A stretch of DNA of 51,861 bases from CAYJAD01 sp964371225 (GCA_964371225.1 CAYJNA010000006.1:1-51861); one strand, 5' to 3'; positions 41,311 to 50,113 are shown, counted from the first letter of the stretch. The notes: generated by a model not told the origin, from the letters alone. Made by a program: numbers and translations.

Positions 41311-42095
41311 TACGATCTCTTTAATTGTACGGCAATTCCCAGCATGGAGTCAGAAGTTTGAATAGCCTTGGAGTTTACTTCGTAGGCACGCTGTCCCACA
41401 ATCATATTCACCATTTCATCCACCACTTCCACATTGGACATTTCAAGAAAGCCTTGTGCCAAGGTACCCACATTATCAGTACCGGGCACGCCTTCCAGCT
41501 CCTCACCAGAAGCCTCTGTAGGCGTATATAAATTACGTCCACGTGCATCTAAACCAGCGGGGTTAATGAAGGTATATATAGGTATTTCCGCAGAAGAAAT
41601 TTCAGCTCCTGAAGCATCCAATGCGGCAATATGCCCTTGTGGGGAGATGGAAATATTTTTTGTTTCAGGGGGTACGGTAAATTCTGGCTGTAAAATATAG
41701 CCATTGGCCGTTACCACGGTTCCGTCTTGATTCAGCTTAAATGTCCCTGCGCGGGTATACATAAGCTCACCATTGACATCTACCTGAAAGAAGCCATCGC
41801 CTTCAATGGCCACATCAAGCGCATTGCCTGTGTTTTGGAAATCCCCTTGAGAGAAGAACTTATGCACCGCTGTAGGACGCGCACCCATACCCACTTGAAT
41901 ACCGGTGGGTAATACGGTGTCTCCTTCGGTTATGGAACCTGCAATCTTCATGGTTTGGTACATGAGATCTTCAAATTCCGCACGGCTCTTCTTAAAGCCT
42001 GAGGTATTTACGTTAGCCAAGTTATTGGAAATAACGTCAATATTCAACTGCTGTGCCACCATACCGGTGGCTCCTGTCCAAAGCGAACGCATCAT
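41310..42095 (-). CDS. flgG: Flagellar distal rod protein FlgG
   Basis: 261 residues, standard length. It starts MMRSLWTGATGMVAQQ and has the rod-family motif NNLANVNTSGFKKSRAEFEDL. The C-terminal heptad region is EMVNMIVGQRAYEVNSKAIQ. FlgG builds the distal part of the flagellar rod. Coupled to flgA downstream and preceded by its paralogue flgF. Confidence 0.96.
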   Translation of the reverse strand: MMRSLWTGATGMVAQQLNIDVISNNLANVNTSGFKKSRAEFEDLMYQTMKIAGSITEGDTVLPTGIQVGMGARPTAVHKFFSQGDFQNTGNALDVAIEGDGFFQVDVNGELMYTRAGTFKLNQDGTVVTANGYILQPEFTVPPETKNISISPQGHIAALDASGAEISSAEIPIYTFINPAGLDARGRNLYTPTEASGEELEGVPGTDNVGTLAQGFLEMSNVEVVDEMVNMIVGQRAYEVNSKAIQTSDSMLGIAVQLKRS

Positions 42096-42118
42096 AGCTT
42101 TAGCTCCTTATGTTATGG

Positions 42119-42907
42119 CTAACGAATTTTGCCAACCTTATCTATTGCTTGCCTATCTATAGAATCTGAAGTTTGCATGACTTTTGCCATGGCCTCATAA
42201 TGACGCTGCACTTCAATCATCTTCACCATTTCTGTGACCACTTGCACATTAGCTGTTTCCACAAAGCCTTGCGAAATACGCCCGCCATTCAGCAAGGGAT
42301 CATTTTCTGCTGCTTCCACACCTTCGGGCAATCTATACGTATTAGAGCCTTCTTTTTGCAACACTTGCGGATCATCAAGCCCCACAAAAGCAATGGTGTT
42401 TACAAGCTCTCCATCCGCAAAAACCTGTCCATCGCCGGCAATATGCACATCGCGCGCATCTTCAGGAATAACAATGGGGCCGTCTGTGCCTTGCAAGGGC
42501 CAGCCTTGCGGTGTTTGTACAGCACCATCGGCGCCTTTTACAAAGTGACCACTGCGGGTATAGCGTTCCCCTTGCGGTGTTACTACCTTAAAAAAACCCT
42601 CTCCACTGATGGCCACATCTAAGGGATCTCCCGTAAATTTCATGGAACCTTGCGAAAAATCAATCTTAGTTGTAGCGATACGTGTACGCGAAAGGTTTTT
42701 AGGCTCAGGAAATAATGGCGCAGAACGAACATTGGCAAGAGGCTCACGAATTTCATCATGCGCAAATTGAGCCATGGTGTTTTTAAAAGCTAAATTATCT
42801 TGCTTATAACCTGTGGTGTTCACGTTCGCCAAATTATTGGCGATGAAATTCATGCGATGCTCTGTGGATAAAGCTCCAAAAAGTGCGCTAAACATCATGT
42901 CTTGCAT
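42119..42907 (-). CDS. flgF: Flagellar proximal rod protein FlgF
   Basis: 262 residues. It carries NNLANVNTTGYKQDNLAFK at the N-terminus and TEMVKMIEVQRHYEAMAKVM at the C-terminus, as in FlgG but with the FlgF-type middle. AGGAGGA is upstream of the start. It is the first gene of the flgFGAH operon, behind a candidate sigma-54 promoter. FlgF forms part of the proximal rod. Confidence 0.93.
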   Translation of the reverse strand: MQDMMFSALFGALSTEHRMNFIANNLANVNTTGYKQDNLAFKNTMAQFAHDEIREPLANVRSAPLFPEPKNLSRTRIATTKIDFSQGSMKFTGDPLDVAISGEGFFKVVTPQGERYTRSGHFVKGADGAVQTPQGWPLQGTDGPIVIPEDARDVHIAGDGQVFADGELVNTIAFVGLDDPQVLQKEGSNTYRLPEGVEAAENDPLLNGGRISQGFVETANVQVVTEMVKMIEVQRHYEAMAKVMQTSDSIDRQAIDKVGKIR

Positions 42908-42977
42908 ACAAAATTCCTCCTACATACTTCCTTACCAGTAAAAAACGCTTTTAACTTTGCAGTATGTAAGAGTGGTT

Positions 42978-42996
42978 ATGCACTTTATATGCCAAA
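42978..42996 (-). promoter_or_regulatory. Candidate sigma-54 promoter of flgFGAH
   Basis: The minus strand reads TTTGGCATATAAAGTGCATA. GG (-24) and GC (-12) are separated by exactly ten bases. TGGCAT matches the -24 box with one transition and GTGCA the -12 box with one change. It is about 75-90 bp upstream of the flgF start. Rod genes are under sigma-54 control in several bacteria. Confidence 0.55.
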
Positions 42997-43086
42997 GAAA
43001 GGATGCTCCTTTTCAAACATATACCGTCTATAGCGCCCCCTCCAAGCATAGACGCAGAGGAAAATGCCACTGTAATGAAAAAAGGT

Positions 43087-43113
43087 TTGACAGAGTTACA
43101 AAGGGCATATTAT
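43087..43113 (+). promoter_or_regulatory. Sigma-70 promoter of SRP RNA
   Basis: TTGACA (43087-43092) is a perfect -35 box. TATTAT (43108-43113) is a 5/6 -10 box at a short 15-bp spacing. Transcription would begin near 43120, the expected 5' end of SRP RNA. Confidence 0.6.
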
Positions 43114-43119
43114 AGACAT

Positions 43120-43210
43120 GGGCGAAGCTGAACGGCGCAAGCACCGCCAACCCCGTCAGATCCGAAAGGAAGCAGCGGTAACGGTGGCTACGGGTGTTCA
43201 GCTTCTTTTT
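43120..43210 (+). ncRNA. ffs: Signal recognition particle RNA, small (4.5S) type
   Basis: The apical domain-IV signature CAGATCCGAAAGGAAGCAGC (43157-43176) matches the Ffh-binding loop of 4.5S RNA. GAAGCTGAAC (43124-43133) and GTTCAGCTTC (43196-43205) close a long hairpin, with GGCG/CGGTGG-type helices between. A T-run follows directly. The length of about 85-90 nt is the small bacterial form without an Alu domain. With Ffh it targets nascent membrane proteins to the Sec translocon. Confidence 0.95.
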
Positions 43211-43221
43211 TTATATATGAT

Positions 43222-43264
43222 AAAAGCCCTTCCAAAACCAAAGTACGGTTTTAGAAGGGCTTTA
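43222..43264 (+). terminator. Second terminator after SRP RNA
   Basis: AAAGCCCTTC (43223-43232) pairs with GAAGGGCTTT (43254-43263), with AAACC/GGTTT inside, followed by ATTTTT. Confidence 0.75.
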
Positions 43265-43313
43265 TTTTTGGAATGTTGAGCTTAGCGATATTTTGACTGT
43301 CGTCAACGCTTCA

Positions 43314-43348
43314 TGAGACCTTACGCAATGAATTGCGCAGAGGTCTCA
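43314..43348. repeat. Strong hairpin between SRP RNA and trmFO
   Basis: TGAGACCT (43314-43321) pairs with AGGTCTCA (43341-43348), and CGCAAT/ATTGCG (43324-43337) forms the upper stem around GA. TTTTC follows on the plus strand. It may be a third back-up terminator against read-through into the 3' end of trmFO. Confidence 0.6.
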
Positions 43349-43404
43349 TTTTCTCTGTATACGCGCGCCCTAGTATATCTACGCCTTATACCAAAGATTT
43401 TTTA

Positions 43405-44772
43405 TTAACATGAAAAGCCTTTGCCCACATGTTCCGCCAACCATGTGGCAAAGCTTTCTCTGGCTCTGGTGCCGTACATGACTTTGCGTTCCGCTTTCTT
43501 GGCGCGAACACCCAATTCAGGCATGAGGCCAAAATGCGCATTGGAAGGTTGGAATTTTTTCACTTCTGTGCGTAAATGATGCATAAGCGCGCCTAAGGCC
43601 GTGGTCACAGGTGGTGTACACAGTGCTTTTTCTTGTATTTCTGCCACCAAGGTAAGCGCCGCCCAAAGACCACATGCCGCGGACTCCACATAGCCTTCCA
43701 CGCCGGTAATTTGCCCTGCCAGTCGAATATTTTTAGCTTTATAATTCTTCAAGCAAAGATTTTCATCCAACACTTTGGGCGCATTGACGTATGTATTACG
43801 GTGCATGGAGCCAAAACGTACAAATTCGGCATTTTCAAGGCCGGGAATCATGCGGAAAATCTTTTGTTGCGCTCCATAGGTGAGCTTGGTTTGACACCCC
43901 ACCAAATTGTACATGGATTCATTCAAATTTTCCGTACGCAATTGAATGAGCGCATAAGGGCGACGCCCCGTGCGCGGATCTATAAAACCCACAGGCTTAA
44001 GCGGCCCAAAGGTAAGCGTGCGCACACCACGTTCTGCCAAGGCTTCAATGGGCATACAGCCTTCAAAATGTATTTCTTTTTCAAAGTCTTTGGCTTGCAC
44101 TTTATCCCCTTCCAATAAGGCATCATAAAAGGCCAAGTACTCATCTTTTTCCATGGGGCAATTCAGATACTCCCCTGTTTCGGCGCCTTCTTCGGGCTCT
44201 TGGTAGCGTGAGGCACGAAAAACTATACTTCTATCCAAGGATTCAGCACTGACAATGGGAGCTATGGCATCATAAAAATATAATTCTGTTCCGCCAAGGG
44301 CTTCACTTAAAGAGGCGGCAAGTCCATCGGAAGCCAAAGGCCCAGCCGCCAGCACCACGTGGCTAAAACCTTCCAAAGCAGTATCATGTAAACTTTGTAT
44401 TTGTTGACGGCGTACTGTAATTAAAGGGCAAGCGTCAATTTCTTGGGTTATGTTTTTTGCAAAAATCTCTCTATCCACAGCTAAGGCCTTACCGGCCGGC
44501 ACCGCTGTGGCGTCGGCATGGCGCATAAAGGGGCTTTGCAATTCGCGCATTTCTTGCTTTAAAAGACCTATGCCTGAAGCCAATTCATTGGAACGCAAGG
44601 AATTGGAACAGACCAATTCCCCCAAGTCTTGTAATTGATGTGCCGGTGACATATGCTCTGGTTTTTGTTCAAAAAGAGTGCTTGTAATACCGTACTTAGC
44701 CAAGGTTAAGGCACATTCAGTACCGGCAAGTCCGCCACCAATGATGGCTATGGAAAAAGAAGAAGTAGACAT
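43405..44772 (-). CDS. trmFO: TrmFO, folate-dependent tRNA U54 methyltransferase
   Basis: 455 residues from the ATG at 44772 with AAAGGA upstream; the frame extends 37 codons further without a site. FAD-binding IIGGGLAGTECALTLAKYG lies at the N-terminus. The conserved LVCSNSLRSNELASGIGLLK contains the substrate Cys, with a second key Cys in ALIQLRTEN...VGCQTKL. VEGYVESAACGLWAAL is near the C-terminus. TrmFO makes m5U54 in tRNA using methylene-tetrahydrofolate and FADH2. Divergent from dgt. Confidence 0.94.
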   Translation of the reverse strand: MSTSSFSIAIIGGGLAGTECALTLAKYGITSTLFEQKPEHMSPAHQLQDLGELVCSNSLRSNELASGIGLLKQEMRELQSPFMRHADATAVPAGKALAVDREIFAKNITQEIDACPLITVRRQQIQSLHDTALEGFSHVVLAAGPLASDGLAASLSEALGGTELYFYDAIAPIVSAESLDRSIVFRASRYQEPEEGAETGEYLNCPMEKDEYLAFYDALLEGDKVQAKDFEKEIHFEGCMPIEALAERGVRTLTFGPLKPVGFIDPRTGRRPYALIQLRTENLNESMYNLVGCQTKLTYGAQQKIFRMIPGLENAEFVRFGSMHRNTYVNAPKVLDENLCLKNYKAKNIRLAGQITGVEGYVESAACGLWAALTLVAEIQEKALCTPPVTTALGALMHHLRTEVKKFQPSNAHFGLMPELGVRAKKAERKVMYGTRARESFATWLAEHVGKGFSC

Positions 44773-44919
44773 ATATAATCCTTTATAAAGAAAAAGCTTC
44801 ATGATATATTGCGTTTCGTGTAGCGTGTTCTCCTTAATCTTGTCAAAGTATTTTCCTAAGCTTTCTTTTTTCGCCTCAGGCAAGAATGGGCTACATGCAT
44901 TTTATCCAAAGAGGTTTGT

Positions 44920-46275
44920 ATGCAGGATTCCGAATATAGCTGGCAAGAACCTTGGCTCCAAAGACGCGGCGAAACGCCACAACGCAGCCATGATGTACGC
45001 TCCCCTTGGGATCGCGATTATGCGCGCATTATCCACTCTGCGGCTTTTCGAAGATTGCAATCCAAAACGCAAGTTATGGACCTTGGGCAAAGCGATTTTT
45101 ATCGTACCCGCCTCACGCACTCCATGGAAGTGGCTCAAGTAAGCTCTGGCATTATCAAATTCTTACATGAAAGACATGAAAATAATCCGTCCATCGCAGC
45201 CGCTTTACCGGACGAACGCTTGCTTTCAGCCATTTGTCTTGCCCATGATATTGGGCATCCTCCCTATGGGCATGGCGGCGAAACAGCATTAAACTTTTGC
45301 ATGCGCGACTATGGCGGTTTTGAGGGCAATGGGCAAACATTACGCATTTTGTCTCTGCTGGAGCAATACACGCCTCATCATGGCCTCAACCCCACGCGGC
45401 GCCTCCTCTTGGGCGTACTAAAATACCCTGCCCCCTACTCTGCATTGCTCAATCCCCTTGCTTACGGGCAGCATGAAAGCTCCCCGCGCTGGCTTTTCAA
45501 TGCCAATGAACAGCATCCTCCCAAATGCTTTCATGATAGTGAACAAGCCGTGGTGGATTGGATTTTTGCGCCCTTTGCCGAAGCACGTCATGCCTTTGGC
45601 GCGCACAAAGATGTTTCCACTGACACCTGTCAAAAGCATCGCAAAACTTTGCATAAGTCCTTAGACGCTTCCATCATGGATTTGTCTGACGACATTTCCT
45701 ATGGTCTGCATGATTTGGAAGATGCTGTGGCCTTGGGAGTGCTTACACGGCAAATGTGGGAAGAATATATAGAAGGCAAGGAAGATGTTTTCACAGCTTG
45801 TGGCTTTTCTTCAGCACAAGTGGCCGATGATTTATTTTCCGAAGCTGAATATCGCCGTAAAGGACGCATAGGCGGCCTTGTACACTATATGATAACCCAC
45901 ACCTTTGTGGAAGAAAGTGGCATTGAAAGTGCGTGCCCTCTTATCAACTACCGCGCGCGCTTTGAAGATGGCGCGGCCGGATTGCAGAATCTTATGGGAG
46001 CATTGGTTTTTGATCTTATTATTTCATCTCCCAACTTACAAATTCAAGAATTTCGCGGGCGTAAAATTGTGGTGGAACTTTTTGATGTTTTTGCCTCAAA
46101 TCCAGACAAGCTTTTGCCTTGGGAGGTGAAGAAAAATTATCAAAATCAAAGCAACAAAGCGGCACAAATGCGTGTTATTTGCGACTATATCGCGTGCATG
46201 AGTGATGCCTCCGCCGCCAGATTGCATGAAAAATTATTCTTTGCTGGCAAAGGCTCTATTTTTGACAAACTCTAA
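44920..46275 (+). CDS. dgt: dGTP triphosphohydrolase (Dgt-like HD protein)
   Basis: 451 residues with AGAGG upstream of the start. The HD-domain metal ligands are His67 (RTRLTHSMEVAQV), His109-Asp110 (AHDIGHPPYGHGGE) and a later Asp (DLSDDISYGLHDLED). dNTPases of this family cleave dGTP and other dNTPs to the nucleoside and triphosphate, and in some hosts limit phage by lowering dNTP pools. The length is within the Dgt range. No defence genes adjoin. Confidence 0.9.
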   Translation: MQDSEYSWQEPWLQRRGETPQRSHDVRSPWDRDYARIIHSAAFRRLQSKTQVMDLGQSDFYRTRLTHSMEVAQVSSGIIKFLHERHENNPSIAAALPDERLLSAICLAHDIGHPPYGHGGETALNFCMRDYGGFEGNGQTLRILSLLEQYTPHHGLNPTRRLLLGVLKYPAPYSALLNPLAYGQHESSPRWLFNANEQHPPKCFHDSEQAVVDWIFAPFAEARHAFGAHKDVSTDTCQKHRKTLHKSLDASIMDLSDDISYGLHDLEDAVALGVLTRQMWEEYIEGKEDVFTACGFSSAQVADDLFSEAEYRRKGRIGGLVHYMITHTFVEESGIESACPLINYRARFEDGAAGLQNLMGALVFDLIISSPNLQIQEFRGRKIVVELFDVFASNPDKLLPWEVKKNYQNQSNKAAQMRVICDYIACMSDASAARLHEKLFFAGKGSIFDKL

Positions 46276-46293
46276 TTTTTTTTAATTGATGCT

Positions 46294-46309
46294 TTTTTCA
46301 GTGTCGACT
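46294..46309 (+). repeat. Core-only copy of dispersed repeat (copy D)
   Basis: TTTTTCAGTGTCGACT is identical to positions 40-55. It lies 18 bp after the dgt stop and directly before a terminator. The left 38 bp of copies A and B are not conserved here. Confidence 0.55.
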
Positions 46310-46317
46310 ATTAATAT

Positions 46318-46360
46318 AAAAAATCCCCTTGCGCACAACTTTGCCCAAGGGGATTTTGTT
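46318..46360. terminator. Bidirectional terminator between dgt and hybrid kinase
   Basis: AAAATCCCCTTG (46320-46331) and CAAGGGGATTTT (46346-46357) are perfect 12-bp arms with T-runs on both strands. Confidence 0.85.
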
Positions 46361-46400
46361 TGATATTTTTAACAAGCTTTGACTGTTTTAAAGTAACCTT

Positions 46401-48491
46401 TTACTGCGCATCCACCAAGAGATATTTCTCAAGTTTTGCCAAGAGCTCATTCACGTCCAAAGGCTTACCTAAATGGTCGTTGAGGCCTGCATCAAGGCAT
46501 TTTTGTATATCTTCCTTAAATACATTGGCTGTTAATGCAATAATTGGCATTTGTGTGGCGTATTCAGTGCCCAATGCACGAATATCCTTGGTGGCTTCAT
46601 AGCCATCTTTACGTGGCATATGAATATCCATGAGCACTATATCATAGCGCATACGCTGTTTCTGTATTTTTTCCACTGCCACGACGCCATCTTCGGCAGT
46701 ATCAATGGTAATACCTGTATACTCCAAGATGGTCATGGCAATTTCTCTATTAATTTCTACATCTTCCACGAGCAGCAGATTAAAAGAACTGAAAATATTG
46801 GTATAATCTTTCTTGGGGCCAAACTTTTGCACTTCTCTGGTTTTCATGGAGCCCATACAGCTATTAACACAGTCTACCAAAGCAGAGGGGAAAATGGGCT
46901 TGGCTAGCATTTTTACTAAGCCATACTCCTTGGCCTTATCTGTCAAATCTCTATCATTGGCAGAAACAACTCCCACCAAGGCTGGAGCATCTGCAAAATT
47001 ATTTATTTCGCTCACCAAGGCACAAGCGTTCATATCCGGCAAATTATTTTCTATGAAACAAATGTCATAGCTTTTTTCATCCGCAGAAGCTATTTGTTCT
47101 AAAGCATCCTTAGCTGTGCTCACAGCATCACAAGACATACCATGATTACGAATCATATGCGAAAGAGCTTGGCGCGTGCCCGCCGTGGCATCCACCACCA
47201 AAACACGTATATTGCCAGCCATTTCCTCTGTAAGAAATTTGGTGCTGGGGGTACCTTTTTCCACCACTATGGAAAAACTAAAGGTAGTCCCCTCTTTTTC
47301 TTTGGATTGTACCTGAATATCACCGCCCAAAAGGTTGACAATACGCTTAGAAATAACCAAGCCCAAACCAGTACCGCCAAACTTGCGCGTAATGCTGCTA
47401 TCCGCTTGCATGAAGGGATGAAACATGCGTTTTTGCTGTTCTTCTGTAATACCAATACCGGTATCACTAACGCTCACGGCAATGCGACACATGGTATCGG
47501 AAATGCTTTCACAGGTGACAGAAAGCGTAATATTGCCATATTCGGGAGTAAATTTTACAGCATTGGAAAGGAAATTTGTGATAACTTGCGCTATGCGTTG
47601 TTCATCAGTAATAATATTCCAAGGAATTAAATTACCTATATTTACAATGAAGTTTTGCTTTTTATTCTCCACCGTGAAATTTACCACATTTACTACGCGA
47701 ATAAGCATACTTTCAAGGTCAAATTCTGTGGTAGAAAGCTCAAATTTATTGGCTTCAATTTTAGACATATCTAAAATATCGTTGATGACTCCCAATAAAT
47801 GTGTCGACGCCTCTTCAATACGCCCAAAGCAATAATTTTTTTTCTCAAGAGACTGAGCGCTGCTCCCAATCTTTGTCATGCCAATGATGGCGTTCATGGG
47901 AGTGCGTATTTCATGGCTCATATTGGCCAAGAAGTTAGATTTGGCAAAATTTGCACGCTCCGCTTCTTCTTTGGCTACCACAATATCTGTAAGGTCATGA
48001 AACATGGCCATGACGCCCATGAAAACGTCCTTGTCATCACGCAAAGGAGTAAAACTTACAGAAAAATGGCGCATAATGTCTTGCACCTTAAAACTTTTCT
48101 TAAGGTTAATTGCCACATTTTTATTGAGGCATTGCTCAAAAAGGGCATTAAGCTTTACACTGCGCGTCCCTAAAAGTAATTTGTCAAAAATATCTTCAAA
48201 ATACAAACCGCGCAAAGGTTCCGCATGCGTAGAAGCAATATGTTCTAAAAATTTATCAGAACAGTATAAAAGATTCCCTTCAGCATTAAAAACCAACACC
48301 ATTTCCGTGACATGTGTTAAAAGAAGATTCAGATAAAGGTCTTGTCTTTCTTTTTCTTGCACTAAGGCCAAAGTCACCTTGCTCTTAGCATCAACACTTT
48401 TTTGCGCACGTTCCAACATGGCTAAATACGCTTTGTTTTCACGTTGTAGGCGTTTATTTTCCTTTTGTAACTTCTCAATCTCGTGCAACAT
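46401..48491 (-). CDS. Cytoplasmic PAS hybrid histidine kinase with two receivers
   Basis: 696 residues without membrane helices. A coiled coil (1-55) is followed by a PAS domain (about 56-175), HisKA with MSHEIRTPMNAIIGM (His193), and an ATPase with ITNFLSNAVKFTP and GGTGLGLVISKRI. A first receiver (about 427-545) has Glu481 where the phospho-Asp should be. A second, intact receiver (about 570-690) has Asp622 (VLMDIHMPRKDGYEA) and ALTANVF. The first receiver cannot be phosphorylated normally and may act as a fixed docking or inhibitory module. It follows the FIST gene by 9 bp, so the FIST protein is the probable sensor. No HPt or output gene is adjacent. Confidence 0.88.
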   Translation of the reverse strand: MLHEIEKLQKENKRLQRENKAYLAMLERAQKSVDAKSKVTLALVQEKERQDLYLNLLLTHVTEMVLVFNAEGNLLYCSDKFLEHIASTHAEPLRGLYFEDIFDKLLLGTRSVKLNALFEQCLNKNVAINLKKSFKVQDIMRHFSVSFTPLRDDKDVFMGVMAMFHDLTDIVVAKEEAERANFAKSNFLANMSHEIRTPMNAIIGMTKIGSSAQSLEKKNYCFGRIEEASTHLLGVINDILDMSKIEANKFELSTTEFDLESMLIRVVNVVNFTVENKKQNFIVNIGNLIPWNIITDEQRIAQVITNFLSNAVKFTPEYGNITLSVTCESISDTMCRIAVSVSDTGIGITEEQQKRMFHPFMQADSSITRKFGGTGLGLVISKRIVNLLGGDIQVQSKEKEGTTFSFSIVVEKGTPSTKFLTEEMAGNIRVLVVDATAGTRQALSHMIRNHGMSCDAVSTAKDALEQIASADEKSYDICFIENNLPDMNACALVSEINNFADAPALVGVVSANDRDLTDKAKEYGLVKMLAKPIFPSALVDCVNSCMGSMKTREVQKFGPKKDYTNIFSSFNLLLVEDVEINREIAMTILEYTGITIDTAEDGVVAVEKIQKQRMRYDIVLMDIHMPRKDGYEATKDIRALGTEYATQMPIIALTANVFKEDIQKCLDAGLNDHLGKPLDVNELLAKLEKYLLVDAQ

Positions 48492-48500
48492 ACATACTAC

Positions 48501-49679
48501 CTAATTAAGCACATCTAACTTTTCAAACAAACACGCAATAATGGTAAAATTATGAAATCTATTTTGCATCTGCCCGTCATCGGTAAAAGCTGGACAAATT
48601 TCGCCGCGCACATAGCAATGATGATATGGAATTTTACCTGCAAACATGGCCAAAGCTTCCTTGGCTTCACGCAAAGGATCACTTCCCAAAACGACGGTAC
48701 GCTCTGAACAATTTATAACCAAGGCTCCAAGCAAATCATCTTTTTTATTTTCTATGTACTGTAAAAGACTTTGTGTGGTTTGAAGTACGCCCTCAGCTGT
48801 TTGTGACGAAATATACAAAGCCGCACCTGTGGGCATATTTCCTCCAAAAAACACATGCTTTTCAGAAGTTACCCCTATTAATTCTCTAGCCTGTATGGGG
48901 GTTCCATCCCTATAGTCCACTAAAAAGGGAACTTCTGAGCCGGAATCAGCCAAGACTTCTGTGGAAAAACCCAATGAGTACAAATAGTTTGCCACAGGCA
49001 TATCATTAACAGTAAAAACAACATTATCTTCTGAAGCTGTAATGATGGCTTCTTTATCTTGTAAGCCATCAACAGGCAAGGAGCTGTATAAAAAGTGAGC
49101 TTTAACGGGGCCAGAAATACATAAGAGAGCCAAAGCGCGATTATAAATTTTCCCATTGCAAAAAACATATGCGTCATCACAAAAATAGGTATAATCGCTA
49201 GCTAATGCGCCAAAAATTGGCATATTGTCTGAAATTTTTGTTAAATAGGAGAGAAGTTCATGCCCTGTTGTGTGGCGTAAAAAGGAGCTGTATACCAAGC
49301 CTAAAGCCGGCTTTTCTGGTGCAGCACCACTTACTTGTGTGTACAGAGTATCTAGCTCTTCTTTATAGCTTTGAGAAAGATCTGAAGTAATACCCGTGGT
49401 AAAGGTAAGGGTTTCACTGACCAGCACCACAAGGCTTATCATGCTCAAGTCTACTTCTTGGCCTCCAGAAGAAGCAAAAGCCGTCATGCCTATGACATCA
49501 AAGGGTAAGGCATCTGAAAGCGCCTTCACAACACCATTTTCTACAGCATCCATTTGCACAGTAAGTATGCCTACGGCATTTTTTCCAGCCATGGAATCAA
49601 GAGGCAGCGCTTGCAGAATTTCATCTACAGCAGCTTGAGCATCATCAAGTTCATATGTATGAGCCACAAACATTTGCAT
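48501..49679 (-). CDS. FIST-domain sensory protein
   Basis: 392 residues without signal peptide or membrane helices. The N-terminal half resembles FIST_N (DVIGMTAFASSGGQE at about 80-95; IFGALASDYTYFCDDAYVFCNG later). The C-terminal half resembles FIST_C (GVTSEKHVFFGGNMPTGA, VINCSERTVVLG, then GEICP). FIST proteins are proposed small-molecule sensors associated with signal transduction and chemotaxis. It is cotranscribed with the hybrid kinase 9 bp downstream, suggesting that ligand binding by FIST regulates that kinase in trans. The ligand is unknown. Confidence 0.8.
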   Translation of the reverse strand: MQMFVAHTYELDDAQAAVDEILQALPLDSMAGKNAVGILTVQMDAVENGVVKALSDALPFDVIGMTAFASSGGQEVDLSMISLVVLVSETLTFTTGITSDLSQSYKEELDTLYTQVSGAAPEKPALGLVYSSFLRHTTGHELLSYLTKISDNMPIFGALASDYTYFCDDAYVFCNGKIYNRALALLCISGPVKAHFLYSSLPVDGLQDKEAIITASEDNVVFTVNDMPVANYLYSLGFSTEVLADSGSEVPFLVDYRDGTPIQARELIGVTSEKHVFFGGNMPTGAALYISSQTAEGVLQTTQSLLQYIENKKDDLLGALVINCSERTVVLGSDPLREAKEALAMFAGKIPYHHCYVRGEICPAFTDDGQMQNRFHNFTIIACLFEKLDVLN

Positions 49680-49988
49680 CGGCTCTTCTCCTTAAAGCTA
49701 GCAAAAAATCTTTTACCTTATGCAAGGCCACATAAATACATGGCAAAAGTACTTTTATCTGTAAAATTTTACGTACATAAGCTGAGCGCGCACTCATCTT
49801 CTACCAACAAAGCAAGGCAACTTTATTTCGTTTTTTTAACAATTTCATTAAAAACAGTTTACACTACCCTACGCAGCCTTCTGCCATACGCGCGCACCAT
49901 ACTTTAATATACGTACGCTTATACAAGAGTCAATGCTATAATGTCCTTTAAGCTATATTAATGGCACAAAAAAAAATAGTTCCCTCAC

Positions 49989-50015
49989 TTTATATGCAAT
50001 TTCTTTGCATATAAA
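49989..50015. repeat. Perfect 11-bp inverted repeat
   Basis: TTTATATGCAA (49989-49999) and TTGCATATAAA (50005-50015) are separated by five bases. There is no T-run, so it could be an operator or a mRNA-end structure. Confidence 0.5.
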
Positions 50016-50113
50016 GACCTTGCAACGCACACGAAAACAACGCTTTTCTCCCCAGGCCATGGCAGAGCAATAATATTAAAACATGCGTTTTTTTATACTT
50101 GCTCTTGCAAAAA

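Noticed and set aside
43314..43348. Small RNA or tRNA-like structure
   Set aside because: Only one hairpin with two stems, no cloverleaf and no promoter of its own; explained as a terminator-type structure.
44920..46275. dNTPase as part of an anti-phage defence island
   Set aside because: Housekeeping-type Dgt with trmFO and a sensor kinase as neighbours; no nuclease, CBASS, retron or restriction gene nearby.
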